From Bacillus alkalicellulosilyticus (GTDB lineage Bacteria > Bacillota > Bacilli > Bacillales > Bacillaceae_F): a stretch of DNA of 64,000 nucleotides. Of this stretch, positions 56,508 through 63,750 are shown piece after piece. The first letter of the stretch is position 1, and every line of letters starts with the position of its first letter. The DNA lies in assembly GCF_002019795.1 (NCBI RefSeq), contig NZ_KV917381.1, positions 760,001-824,000 on the forward strand. Reading direction: 5' to 3'. Position numbers and translations under genes: made by a program. The notes under the pieces were generated by a model. The model saw only the letters and a list, made by a program, of their open reading frames with translations, did not search any database and was not told the DNA's origin.

Positions 56508-57038
56508 TTGAGGATATATTTTCTTTGGCCAGCAATCGTAATAATAGTTCTTTGGATTATTATCAATAGTATTAACATCATTTATAGGAAGGGAAAATTT
56601 GATTTAAAACAAGAAATAATTAACCTGCTTTTTTTGGTGAGTGTACTCTGGATAATTGGTATGACCATTTTCCCTATTGAAATTGGTATTCCCCAAAGTT
56701 ATGGTCCATCAAATAATGTTGTACCTTTTTCAAGCATAAAAGACTTAATGAACCACTTTTATTTTATGGTTCCTTTAAGAAATATTGCTGGGAATATTAT
56801 ATTGTTTGTGCCGTTGGGGTTTGTACTTGCATTAAAATTCAGTAAAATAAACAGTGTACTAAGAGTTGGAGTGGTGGGTTTACTGAGTTCTACATTTATT
56901 GAGTTAGTACAATTATTGTTGCCAATTAGGGCTTTTGATGTTGATGATATTATATTGAACACATTAGGTTCTATCATAGGCTTTCTTGTACTAAAAACAT
57001 TTGAAAGAATATACAAAGTGTCTGGCAATCATAATTAG
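56508..57038 (+). CDS. VanZ family membrane protein
   Basis: A 176-residue VanZ-fold protein with five helices: IYFLWPAIVIIVLWIIINSI, FLVSVLWIIGMTIFPIE, the polar NNVVPFSSIKDLMNHFYFMV, PLRNIAGNIILFVPLGFVLA (VanZ signature NxxxFxPxG), STFIELVQLLLPIRAFDVDD, IILNTLGSIIGFLV. VanZ gives low-level teicoplanin resistance in vancomycin clusters; single VanZ genes are common in Bacillus. Start TTG 56508 with GAAGAGGG. Confidence 0.9.
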   Translation: MRIYFLWPAIVIIVLWIIINSINIIYRKGKFDLKQEIINLLFLVSVLWIIGMTIFPIEIGIPQSYGPSNNVVPFSSIKDLMNHFYFMVPLRNIAGNIILFVPLGFVLALKFSKINSVLRVGVVGLLSSTFIELVQLLLPIRAFDVDDIILNTLGSIIGFLVLKTFERIYKVSGNHN

Positions 57039-57045
57039 GAATGTT

Positions 57046-57072
57046 CTTCAACTATCGAATGCTTTAGTGAAA
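57046..57072 (+). repeat. CTAACGG-family repeat, truncated
   Basis: CTTCAACTATCGAATGCTTT, AGTG: the CTTCAAC leading element and 5' half with CTATCG; the 3' half is absent. Confidence 0.5.
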
Positions 57073-57106
57073 AATATCGTAATAATACAAGAGGAGGTAC
57101 AAGTTA

Positions 57107-57339
57107 TTGTTTAGTAGAAAAGATGAAACTAAAGAAAATACAATAGTTGAGATTTTACTGACTGGTCAATCACTTTCATTCAAACTTAGCGACAGTGAAA
57201 CAATTACACAATGCAAAATTTAGATGAAGCATCATACGCTTTTAAGAGAATGGAAACTATAAAAATATTTCATCCCGACGGTAGATTGAAGTCAGTTATT
57301 AACCCTTTACAAATATCCAGGATTTGGTTTTCTAAATAA
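57107..57339 (+). pseudogene. Frameshifted small gene, unknown
   Basis: TTG 57107 with AGAGGAGGTACAAGTTA opens MFSRKDETKENTIVEILLTG, QSLSFKLSDSETITQ and stops. One frame change near 57215 gives NLDEASYAFKRMETIKIFHP, DGRLKSVINPLQISRIWFSK and TAA 57337-57339. Together a protein of about 78 residues broken by one indel. Confidence 0.65.
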
Positions 57340-57351
57340 AGAGCCTTATTT

Positions 57352-57398
57352 AAGTAAGGGAGAGCAATAGTTGAACAAGCTGTCGCTCTTGTTGTGGT
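57352..57398 (+). repeat. Degenerate CTAACGG-family repeat with embedded promoter
   Basis: AAGTAAGGGAGAGCAATAGT, TGAACAAGCTGTCGCTCT, TGTTG, with stem AGAGC/GCTCT. Extended -10 TGGTATAAT follows at 57395-57403, so this copy may also start transcription. Confidence 0.55.
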
Positions 57399-57425
57399 AT
57401 AATTCCCTACCATTTTAAAATAAAG

Positions 57426-57671
57426 TTGGTGTCAAAGTTGGAGCGAATAATAAAAAAAATTTTATCTCCGAGTAAACAATATAAGGTAGTAATTTTAAAA
57501 CGGAAAAACGGTCTATATACGACAGAAGTGTATATGTGGCAAGAAGAATACGGATATGAATTTTGGAGTCCTATTAAACAAGGATTATCATTAATTCAAA
57601 CTGAGGAAAACGCTATAAAGATTGGCATTGAACAACTAAAAGAACTCTCTAGTGAAACAAGCGTCTTTTAG
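57426..57671 (+). CDS. Hypothetical protein, 81 aa
   Basis: A small soluble protein with a basic N-terminus (KLERIIKKILSPSKQYKVVI) and Trp/Tyr-rich middle (EVYMWQEEYGYEFWSP). GTG 57426 has a weak SD. No family known. Lies between two repeat copies. Confidence 0.55.
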   Translation: MVSKLERIIKKILSPSKQYKVVILKRKNGLYTTEVYMWQEEYGYEFWSPIKQGLSLIQTEENAIKIGIEQLKELSSETSVF

Positions 57672-57679
57672 TTACTGCA

Positions 57680-57730
57680 CTAACGGAGAGCGTTAGTAAA
57701 TTACGGGCTGTAAGAGATGGCTCGTTTTTT
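57680..57730 (+). repeat. CTAACGG-family repeat, divergent
   Basis: ACTAACGGAGAGCGTTAGTA, AATTACGGGCTGTAAGAG, ATGGCTCGTTTTTTTA. The 5' end is intact and the T-run terminator-like; the GCAG end is missing. Confidence 0.6.
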
Positions 57731-57804
57731 TATACCCACTTATTGGAAGAAGGTGTTAAACTAAAAGAGTAGAATAGTTTAGCAAATGATAAAAGGGGCT
57801 ACCA

Positions 57805-58163
57805 ATGAAAAAAAAAAGAAAACAATCATAACATTATTGATAATTGTTGGTATATTGGTATACGGACTTTATTGGTTATTTTTTGACTGGGGGAGGTTTA
57901 AACAAGAGTTAATCTCAGAATCAACTTCTCCAAATGGAACTTATACTATTTATGCCTATCTTAATAACACACACGCCACTACACCTTTTACTGTATTAGG
58001 AGAATTAGTTTTTAATGATTCAAGTAAAAGGTCAAAGAAAATTTATTGGGATAAGGCTGAAAATGCCGATATTCTATGGATTGATGATAACACAGTTGAA
58101 ATTAATGGAATTATAATTAGTGTTCCTAACGAATCCTATGATTTTAGAAAAGGAATTCACTAA
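57805..58163 (+). CDS. DUF5412-type membrane-anchored protein with A10 tract after the start codon
   Basis: A protein of about 119 residues: helix TIITLLIIVGILVYGLYWLF, then STSPNGTYTIYAYLNNTHAT and IYWDKAENADILWIDDNTVE, INGIIISVPNESYDFRKG (DUF5412). The natural start ATG 57805 has SD AAAAGGGGCTACCA, but ten A's follow and put it out of frame; eight or eleven would restore it. The only in-frame ATG (57786) has no SD. Either a frameshift or slippage-dependent expression. Related to 2650-3024. Confidence 0.65.
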
Positions 58164-58189
58164 GAAAACTTGGTTTGCCGTACTTTAAC

Positions 58190-58242
58190 AAACCTAAAGG
58201 CTTTTTATAATTGTTCCACTGTATATTGCGCTAACGGAGCAG
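58190..58242 (+). repeat. CTAACGG-family repeat, class C
   Basis: AACCTAAAGGCTTTTTATAA at the 5' side and ATATTGCGCTAACGGAGCAG at the 3' end. AAACCTAAAGGCTTTTT may itself be a short terminator. Confidence 0.55.
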
Positions 58243-58290
58243 AATCGTTAAAATAAGCAATCTTTATATCACATAGTAAGGAGGTGTTTT

Positions 58291-58899
58291 ATGGTAAGAA
58301 ATAGCGTTGTTTATCCATTTTTTTTCGCACTTATCTTACTTGCCGGCTGCACAGGGACAGAAACATTTGGTGGGTCAGAATTATCAGAAACAGCCCTCAT
58401 TTCAAAGGAATTTCTAGAAGAACAAGGATACAGTGTGTTGGATTATAAAGGTAATCTGTATTCATATGCACTGACAGAAGAACAAGTATCAGTCACCGAC
58501 GCTTACCACCTACAAAAGCACTCCGTGCGAAAAACTTGGCAAGTACAAGAAACGGAACTTGAGGAATTTATGGGGAGTCAGATAGTAGAGGAGACTTTCC
58601 TTGTAGAAAATCATCCGTTAGATAATTGGAAATCTGAAGATGGATCTCATGAATCCACAGGCAAAACTTATGCAACTGTTTTGATTTCAGACGAAAAAGT
58701 TATTGGAGGAGCATCTTCACCAGCTTTAGAAGAAACACTTACTGGGGGTGTACTATTCTCACTAGATGGAAAAACATTTGAGGACATTCATCCAAATGTT
58801 GATTGGAGAGAGTGGGCTGACAATTGGACGGAAAAATACTATGACTATTTAATGTTTGAATCTTTGAATCTTAAGCTAACGAATGCTTATGTTGAATAA
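58291..58899 (+). CDS. Lipoprotein, 202 aa
   Basis: Lipobox LLAGC after MVRNSVVYPFFFALILLAGC. The exported domain includes LISKEFLEEQGYSVLDYKGN, SVTDAYHLQKHSVRKTWQVQ, TYATVLISDEKVIGGASSPA. Family not recognised. The last codons LTNAYVE and the TAA stop are encoded by the 5' part of the following class B repeat (CTAACGAATGCTTATG..), so the C-terminus has been set by the repeat. SD AAGGAGGTGTTTT. Confidence 0.78.
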   Translation: MVRNSVVYPFFFALILLAGCTGTETFGGSELSETALISKEFLEEQGYSVLDYKGNLYSYALTEEQVSVTDAYHLQKHSVRKTWQVQETELEEFMGSQIVEETFLVENHPLDNWKSEDGSHESTGKTYATVLISDEKVIGGASSPALEETLTGGVLFSLDGKTFEDIHPNVDWREWADNWTEKYYDYLMFESLNLKLTNAYVE

Positions 58900-58955
58900 G
58901 AAAAGGAACCTTTTGTAGCAGGGTTAGTATCTCTCCTCGTTGAAGTAAAGCGCAG
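58875..58955 (+). repeat. CTAACGG-family repeat, class B (long form)
   Basis: GCTAACGAATGCTTATGTTG, AATAAGAAAAGGAACC, TTTTGTAGCAGGGTTAGTAT, CTCTCCTCGTTGAAGTAAAG, CGCAG. Overlaps the end of the lipoprotein gene. Confidence 0.9.
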
Positions 58956-59018
58956 GATTGATTAACAAGAAGTAGTGTTAAAATAAATTCAAACACCACC
59001 TTAAAAGGACTGTTGATC

Positions 59019-59393
59019 ATGAATAAGAGCGAATTTGAGGCAGTAATCAATAAATCACCGAATATTAGGTACGAGTATTTCATAAAGAAGGTTGTTGATT
59101 TTGAAGAAGTGTGGGGCTTGTATAATGGTGGATGGGCAACAGCTCTTGACTAGGAAGGTAATCAACTTATACCATTCTTTCCTAAAAAAGAATTTGCAGA
59201 AAGTTGTGCAAAGAATGAATGGGAAGGATATAAACCAGAAGTGATTGATTTAACTGAGTTTATGTATGATTGGCTATCTGGAATGAGTAATGATGGAATT
59301 AAGCCTTCCATTTTTCCAAATGATGATAATACTGTTTTGTTAAATATTGACGTACTTCTTTCGGATTTAGAAAATGAACTTGAAAATTATTAA
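59019..59393 (+). pseudogene. DUF2750 family gene with amber codon
   Basis: ATG 59019 (SD TAAAAGGACTGTTGATC) begins MNKSEFEAVINKSPNIRYEY, FIKKVVDFEEVWGLYNGGWA, TALD, then TAG (59151-59153), then EGNQLIPFFPKKEFAESCAK, NEWEGYKPEVIDLTEFMYDW in the same frame to TAA 59391-59393. The pattern fits DUF2750 (normally about 125 residues). One C-to-T change in CAG would create the TAG. Confidence 0.8.
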
Positions 59394-59415
59394 AGTAACG
59401 AGTAGCTTTACTGTA
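59394..59415 (+). repeat. Possible CTAACGG-family repeat remnant
   Basis: AAGTAACGAGTAGCTTTACTG starts right after the DUF2750 stop and resembles the 5' end GCTAACGAGTAGC of other copies. No hairpin or 3' end follows. Confidence 0.35.
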
Positions 59416-59529
59416 GGAACTGTTGTAATTGCAGTTCATATTGTCGTTGATGTCCCCCTTTTTAGAGGAATGCGTTCAAAGAGAAAGTATAATTTATATA
59501 TTACATATCTTAAAAGGAGTTTAATTTTT

Positions 59530-60093
59530 GTGTTGAATGAGCATGACATTGTTACTCTTATAGAAGAAGATGAGTGGATGATGGGAATTTTAAAAGCTGC
59601 CCAATCTTTAAATTTACCAGATTGGTGGGTTTGTGCAGGTTTTGTTAGAACAAAAATCTGGGATGTTTTACATGGATTTAGTGTAAGAACACCGATTCCA
59701 GATATTGATGTAATCTATTTTGATAAAACAAAACTTGATGTATTAGAAGAAAAAAAGTTGGAAGAAAAACTAAAATCTCGCTTACCGAATATTCCTTGGT
59801 CAGTTAAGAATGAAGCCAGAATGCATCTTAGAAATAATGTTGAACCTTACTCTTCTTCAGTTGATGCAATTTCAAAGTTTCCAGAAACAGCAACATCATT
59901 AGGAGTAAAGTTAGATGAACGAAATAAGGTTATTTTAATAGCTCCTTGTGGAATTAGTGATGTTGTCAATTTGGAAATAAAACCAACTCCATATTTCCTT
60001 GAAAACAAAGACCTTGCACCTATCTATAATGAGCGAATTCTTAAGAAGAATTGGCAAGCTACATGGAATAAGCTAAGTGTTCATCAAATATAG
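59530..60093 (+). CDS. Nucleotidyltransferase-fold protein (NTP_transf_6-like)
   Basis: A 187-residue protein: VTLIEEDEWMMGILKAAQSL, NLPDWWVCAGFVRTKIWDVL, HGFSVRTPIPDIDVIYFDKT, SVKNEARMHLRNNVEPYSSS, VDAISKFPETATSLGVKLDE. This is the NTP_transf_6 (DUF925) family, with the DxD-like DIDVIY. Start GTG 59530 after TAAAAGGAGTTTAATTTTT; the ORF upstream from 59374 is not coding. Complete. Confidence 0.85.
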   Translation: MLNEHDIVTLIEEDEWMMGILKAAQSLNLPDWWVCAGFVRTKIWDVLHGFSVRTPIPDIDVIYFDKTKLDVLEEKKLEEKLKSRLPNIPWSVKNEARMHLRNNVEPYSSSVDAISKFPETATSLGVKLDERNKVILIAPCGISDVVNLEIKPTPYFLENKDLAPIYNERILKKNWQATWNKLSVHQI

Positions 60094-60103
60094 ATTTGGT
60101 TTT

Positions 60104-60165
60104 CTAACTAATGGGAGCGAATGCTGAACATGGAATTCGTACTTCTTTGTTGAAGTAAAGGGCAG
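60104..60165 (+). repeat. CTAACGG-family repeat, class A
   Basis: CTAACTAATGGGAGCGAATG, CTGAACATGGAATTCG, TACTTCTTTGTTGAAGTAAA, GGGCAG. Stem CGAAT/ATTCG. Confidence 0.92.
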
Positions 60166-60215
60166 GTTAACACAATTAAAGAGATTGATGATATAGATAT
60201 AGAGGTGAAATCAGA

Positions 60216-60554
60216 ATGATACATCAAATGGGGTTATATGGTGAGTATTTCAATTCTATAAAAGAAGGTAAGAAAACAGTTGAAGTACGCTTAAATGATG
60301 TGAAGAGAAGAAAAATAAGAGTTGGAGATACGATTGAATTTATAAAGATCCCTGAACAAGATGAAACAATAAAAGTTCAAGTAACAAACCTAAAAATATA
60401 CGACACATTTAAAGCGATGTATGAGGATATTCCGTTTAAAGATTTTGATTGTGAAGGTTGGAACATGAAAGAAATGATAGAAGGAACATATGAAATTTAC
60501 TCTCCTGAACAAGAGAAAGAATGGGGAACGTTAGCAATTACAATAAAATATTAA
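60216..60554 (+). CDS. ASCH/PUA-like domain protein (copy 2)
   Basis: A 112-residue paralogue of 13796-14134, colinear and of equal length: YFNSIKEGKKTVEVRLNDVK, IRVGDTIEFIKIPEQDETIK, KEMIEGTYEIYSPEQEKEWG. ATG start here, GTG in the other copy; the SD and flank AGAGGTGAAATC are shared. Both copies lie between CTAACGG repeats. Intact. Confidence 0.82.
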   Translation: MIHQMGLYGEYFNSIKEGKKTVEVRLNDVKRRKIRVGDTIEFIKIPEQDETIKVQVTNLKIYDTFKAMYEDIPFKDFDCEGWNMKEMIEGTYEIYSPEQEKEWGTLAITIKY

Positions 60555-60570
60555 AGCCTATGTTACTTAA

Positions 60571-60631
60571 CTAACGGAAGCGCTTCTTCAAAAAATAGGA
60601 TTGCCTTTTTTCTTATTGAAGTAAAGGTCAG
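60571..60631 (+). repeat. CTAACGG-family repeat, class A
   Basis: CTAACGGAAGCGCTTCTTCA, AAAAATAGGATTGCC, TTTTTTCTTATTGAAGTAAA, GGTCAG. Confidence 0.85.
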
Positions 60632-60710
60632 TTTACTGGAAGAAGAAGGAAAGGTACAATACTTTTCGAAATTATTGAATTATTTATAATTTTAAAAAGG
60701 GTGAAAATTT

Positions 60711-61238
60711 ATGCTGGACAATATTCGTTTTCCTATAGGTCAATTTGAACCAGTACAGAATCCAACTCCAGAACAGCGTAACAAATGGATTCAGGAGATT
60801 TTGGTATTACCGAAACTCCTTCGGCTTACAGTGAAAAATCTATCTAATGAACAAATCTATACGCAATACCGTCCTGGTGGCTGGACTGTTCAACAGGTGG
60901 TTCACCATATGGCAGATAATAATATGAATGCCTTTATACGGTTCAAAAAGGCACTAACAGAAGATAATCCAATTGCAAGTTCTTATCGAGAGGATTTATG
61001 GGCAGAATTGAGCGATTATCAAAATACACCTATTGAAATATCTTTAAACCTTATTGAATCAATTCACAGTAGATTCGTAACATTACTCTGTTCATTATCT
61101 ACTTATGAATTTCAAAGAACATTTATGAGTCCTACACACGGCTTTATGAATCTGGATGTTGCAACACAAAGATATGCTTGGCACTTTAGACATCATTTAG
61201 CACAAATCGAATCTCTTAAACAACGTATGGGTTGGTAA
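60711..61238 (+). CDS. yfiT: YfiT/DinB family bacillithiol transferase-like protein
   Basis: A 175-residue DinB-fold metalloprotein: RFPIGQFEPVQNPTPEQRNK, WIQEILVLPKLLRLTVKNLS, QYRPGGWTVQQVVHHMADNN (first metal His), RYAWHFRHHLAQIESLKQRM (C-terminal metal His pair). YfiT-type enzymes conjugate bacillithiol to electrophiles such as drugs. SD AAAAAGGGTGAAAATTT. Complete and single-gene between two repeats. Confidence 0.9.
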   Translation: MLDNIRFPIGQFEPVQNPTPEQRNKWIQEILVLPKLLRLTVKNLSNEQIYTQYRPGGWTVQQVVHHMADNNMNAFIRFKKALTEDNPIASSYREDLWAELSDYQNTPIEISLNLIESIHSRFVTLLCSLSTYEFQRTFMSPTHGFMNLDVATQRYAWHFRHHLAQIESLKQRMGW

Positions 61239-61283
61239 TTCGAAAAGCCTTGTGTAAAAGAGATTGTGAGACAATACACTTAA

Positions 61284-61336
61284 ATAAACGGAGGCGATTT
61301 CAAAACAAGCAGCAGTCGCTTTTTACTATCGAACAG
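61284..61336 (+). repeat. CTAACGG-family repeat, class A (divergent ends)
   Basis: ATAAACGGAGGCGATTTCAA, AACAAGCAGCAGTCGC, TTTTTACTATCGAACAG. Stem GCGA/TCGC. Confidence 0.7.
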
Positions 61337-61374
61337 AATAGTTTAGAAAAGGAAAAGAATATGGCAGGTAAGGT

Positions 61375-62157
61375 GTGGTGATAAAAGTGAATGCTAATAT
61401 GGTACAGTACATCGAAAGTATAATTGGAAAAATAGATAATCTTATTATGTTGGCAGAACAAGGATGTACATCGGAAGTACATAAAATTATTACAAAGAAG
61501 GGTTGTTATTTACTTAAAAGCTCCTCTGAAGAAAAGTACACAGAATGGTTAAAGACTGAAGCTCAGGTGCTAAAAAAACTAAATAGCCAAAGACAGATAC
61601 CAGTACCTAAGTATTATGGCTTTTTGGAGGAAAAGCTTAGTAGTCATCTATTAATGTCTTTTGAAGATGGAATTACCTTGACTTCTGCTTTAGAACAAGC
61701 AAAAAGTGCATCAGAAAAGAAATCATTAATTAGGAGTTTTGGTCATTTTCTTCACCAATTACATGCAATCAGCGAAATGGAATTGTTAAATCAAAATGTT
61801 GAATGGCTGGAAAATTAATTAATTAAAGCTGAATTTTATGTGAAACATGGACAATCTGAAGGAAGTATACAACTCTTAGAGAAACTAAAGGCAAATAAAC
61901 CTTTACCCGTGGAACAGGCTGTAATTCATGGAGATTGTACAACTGACAATGTATTAATGGTAAATGGAGAAGCTTGTTTATTTATTGATGTGGCAGGCAT
62001 GACTATTGGGGACCCTAGATATGATGAATGCCTTGCTATTAGAAGTTTTGTTAAAGATGAAGAGTATAAAAATGCTTTTTACGAGGGGTATAAACGATAC
62101 GAAGTATCAATAGAAGAGTTTAAATATTTCGATGAAGGTTTATATGAATTTTTTTAA
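61375..62157 (+). pseudogene. APH-type phosphotransferase split by ochre codon
   Basis: The first part (61375-61818) has the kinase N-lobe: IIGKIDNLIMLAEQGCTSEV, YLLKSSSEEKYTEWLKTEAQ, HLLMSFEDGITLTSALEQAK. TAA (61816-61818) interrupts it; the same frame goes on LIKAEFYVKHGQSEGSIQLL, VIHGDCTTDNVLMVNGEACL (Brenner HGD), DVAGMTIGDPRYDECLAI to TAA 62157. One substitution would restore about 260 residues. Both halves keep their motifs, so the lesion is recent. Confidence 0.8.
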
Positions 62158-62164
62158 TTCACTA

Positions 62165-62228
62165 TTCAACTAACGGGTGCATTGCTTGAATAAAAGGCAA
62201 GGCTTTTTATTTTTCAACAAACGGGCAG
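62165..62228 (+). repeat. CTAACGG-family repeat, class A
   Basis: TTCAACTAACGGGTGCATTG, CTTGAATAAAAGGCAAGGC, TTTTTATTTTTCAACAAACG, GGCAG. Stem TTGC/GCAA. The 3' side has TTTCAACAAACGGGCAG. Confidence 0.88.
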
Positions 62229-62267
62229 AAGAGTTTAAGTGGTAATTTTCTAAAAGGGGGTATTCTT

Positions 62268-62945
62268 ATGGGTAGATTAATTCTTGCAGGTGGTGGGGAT
62301 GCAGAACAAACCCTTTTAATTGATAAAGAATTTGTAAATTTAATTAATACTGATAAACCTCTTTTGTACATACCAATTGCAATGGATACAAAGTTTATTC
62401 CTTATGAGTCTTGCTTTAAATGGATAAAAGGTGTTTTTAATCCACTTGGAATAGATAATATTATTATGTGGACGGAATATGACCTAATTAACAAGCAGAT
62501 TGAGGATTTAAACCAATTTTCAGCAGTGTATATAGGTGGAGGTAACACATTCAGTCTATTAGAAGATTTTAATAAAACACTCTTCACCAATGTTTTAAAA
62601 GAATATGTGGTAAACGATGGCATCATCTATGGTGGTAGTGCTGGAGCTATTATATTAGGTAAAGATATAGGGACTTGTTCTCATATGGATTCTAACGATT
62701 TGGATTTAAAAGAACTAAATGGTTTAGGACTTGTAGAAGATTATTCTATCTGGTGCCATTATAAGGTTGAAGACGACATTTTAATTAGTAATTATCTACT
62801 TGAATATAAAAATCCAGTTATCTCTTTGCCAGAAGAAACAGCACTATTATTGAATGAAGAAGGTATGAAAGTTATTGGGGCAAAACCAGCTTTTATCTTC
62901 GACGGAAAAATTAAGAAAACAATTCAGCCAGGACATTATTGTTAA
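62268..62945 (+). CDS. Peptidase E (S51) family protein (copy 2)
   Basis: A 225-residue paralogue of 28481-29158, equal in length and similar throughout: LILAGGGDAEQTLLIDKEFV, FSAVYIGGGNTFSLLEDFNK, GIIYGGSAGAIILGKDIGTC (nucleophilic Ser), SIWCHYKVEDDILISNYLLE. Intact. The stop TAA (62943-62945) abuts the next repeat GCTAACGGG. SD AAAAGGGGGTATTCTT. Confidence 0.88.
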   Translation: MGRLILAGGGDAEQTLLIDKEFVNLINTDKPLLYIPIAMDTKFIPYESCFKWIKGVFNPLGIDNIIMWTEYDLINKQIEDLNQFSAVYIGGGNTFSLLEDFNKTLFTNVLKEYVVNDGIIYGGSAGAIILGKDIGTCSHMDSNDLDLKELNGLGLVEDYSIWCHYKVEDDILISNYLLEYKNPVISLPEETALLLNEEGMKVIGAKPAFIFDGKIKKTIQPGHYC

Positions 62946-62974
62946 GCTAACGGGTGCGTTTCTGGAATAAGCAG
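62946..62974 (+). repeat. CTAACGG-family repeat, short form
   Basis: GCTAACGGGTGCGTTTCTGG, AATAAGCAG. Only 29 bp; the right hairpin arm is lost, then the next SD follows. Confidence 0.7.
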
Positions 62975-62989
62975 AAAGGTGGGAGTTTT

Positions 62990-63505
62990 TTGATAGAAAC
63001 AAAACGTCTTATAATTAGAGAAATGCTGCAGTCCGATTATGATGCATTGTGCAGAATATTGTGTGATGAGGAAGTAATGCGCGCTGCTTATGAAAGTGCA
63101 TTCAACTTAGAAGAAGCACAAAATTGGCTTAACAGACATCTTAAAAGATATGAAGAATATGGTTATGGACTTTGGGCTGTTGTATTAAAAGAAACAAACG
63201 AAATGATTGGTCAATGTGGCTTGACAATGCAAGGCTGGAGAGAAAAAGAAATTTCAGAAATAGGATTTTTGTTTCAAAAAGCGTATTGGCACAAAGGTTA
63301 CGCAACAGAAGCGGCAATTGCTTGCAAGGAATACGCTTTTTCAGTTCTTAATGCAAATAGGGTTTATTCTATTATTAGGGACACAAATATAGCCGCTCAA
63401 AAAGTTGCTGTTCGAAACGGTATGAATATTATTGATAAAGATACTAAGAATTTTAGGAATATAGATATGGAATTTCTTCTGTATTCTGTAGACCGAACAA
63501 AATGA
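62990..63505 (+). CDS. GNAT family N-acetyltransferase (RimJ/RimL-like)
   Basis: A 171-residue acetyltransferase: MIETKRLIIREMLQSDYDAL (typical first strand), GLWAVVLKETNEMIGQCGLT, EISEIGFLFQKAYWHKGYAT (acetyl-CoA loop), AANRVYS-like NANRVYSIIRDTNIAAQKVA. Start TTG 62990 after AAAGGTGGGAGTTTT. Complete, probably acetylates a protein N-terminus or small amine. Confidence 0.9.
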   Translation: MIETKRLIIREMLQSDYDALCRILCDEEVMRAAYESAFNLEEAQNWLNRHLKRYEEYGYGLWAVVLKETNEMIGQCGLTMQGWREKEISEIGFLFQKAYWHKGYATEAAIACKEYAFSVLNANRVYSIIRDTNIAAQKVAVRNGMNIIDKDTKNFRNIDMEFLLYSVDRTK

Positions 63506-63560
63506 GCAGGTGATATTGAAAAAGGTTTCCATGACGAACCCATATACTGTTTGAAATTGA

Positions 63561-63587
63561 GCTAACGGGAGACGATAGCTTAATAAA
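63561..63587 (+). repeat. CTAACGG-family repeat, 5' half
   Basis: GCTAACGGGAGACGATAGCT, TAATAAA; continues directly into a terminator hairpin instead of the usual right arm. Confidence 0.75.
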
Positions 63588-63614
63588 CCGCCTTTCAAGC
63601 AAGGCGGTTTTCTT
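63585..63614 (+). terminator. Rho-independent terminator
   Basis: AAACCGCCTT pairs with AAGGCGGTTT around TCAAGC, then TCTTTTGG. Confidence 0.8.
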
Positions 63615-63677
63615 TTGGTTAAATATCAACATTAGAACATAACATAGCTTATACATTGTAAATAATTTCACTTAAAG

Positions 63678-63750
63678 TATAGGATGCTTATGTGGAATAA
63701 GAAGAGGAACCTTTTTGTAGCAGGGTTAGTATCTCTCTTTGTTGAAGTAA
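63678..63750 (+). repeat. CTAACGG-family repeat, class B, fused to the next copy
   Basis: GTATAGGATGCTTATGTGGA, ATAAGAAGAGGAACC, TTTTTGTAGCAGGGTTAGTA, TCTCTCTTTGTTGAAGTAA. Its final AAGnGCAG is replaced by the start of the following class A copy. Confidence 0.85.

Noticed and set aside
59019-62157. Stop-codon recoding in the 53-62 kb genes
   Set aside because: Each of the three broken ORFs uses a different stop codon (TGA, TAG, TAA) and other units carry frameshifts and deletions, so general decay explains them better.
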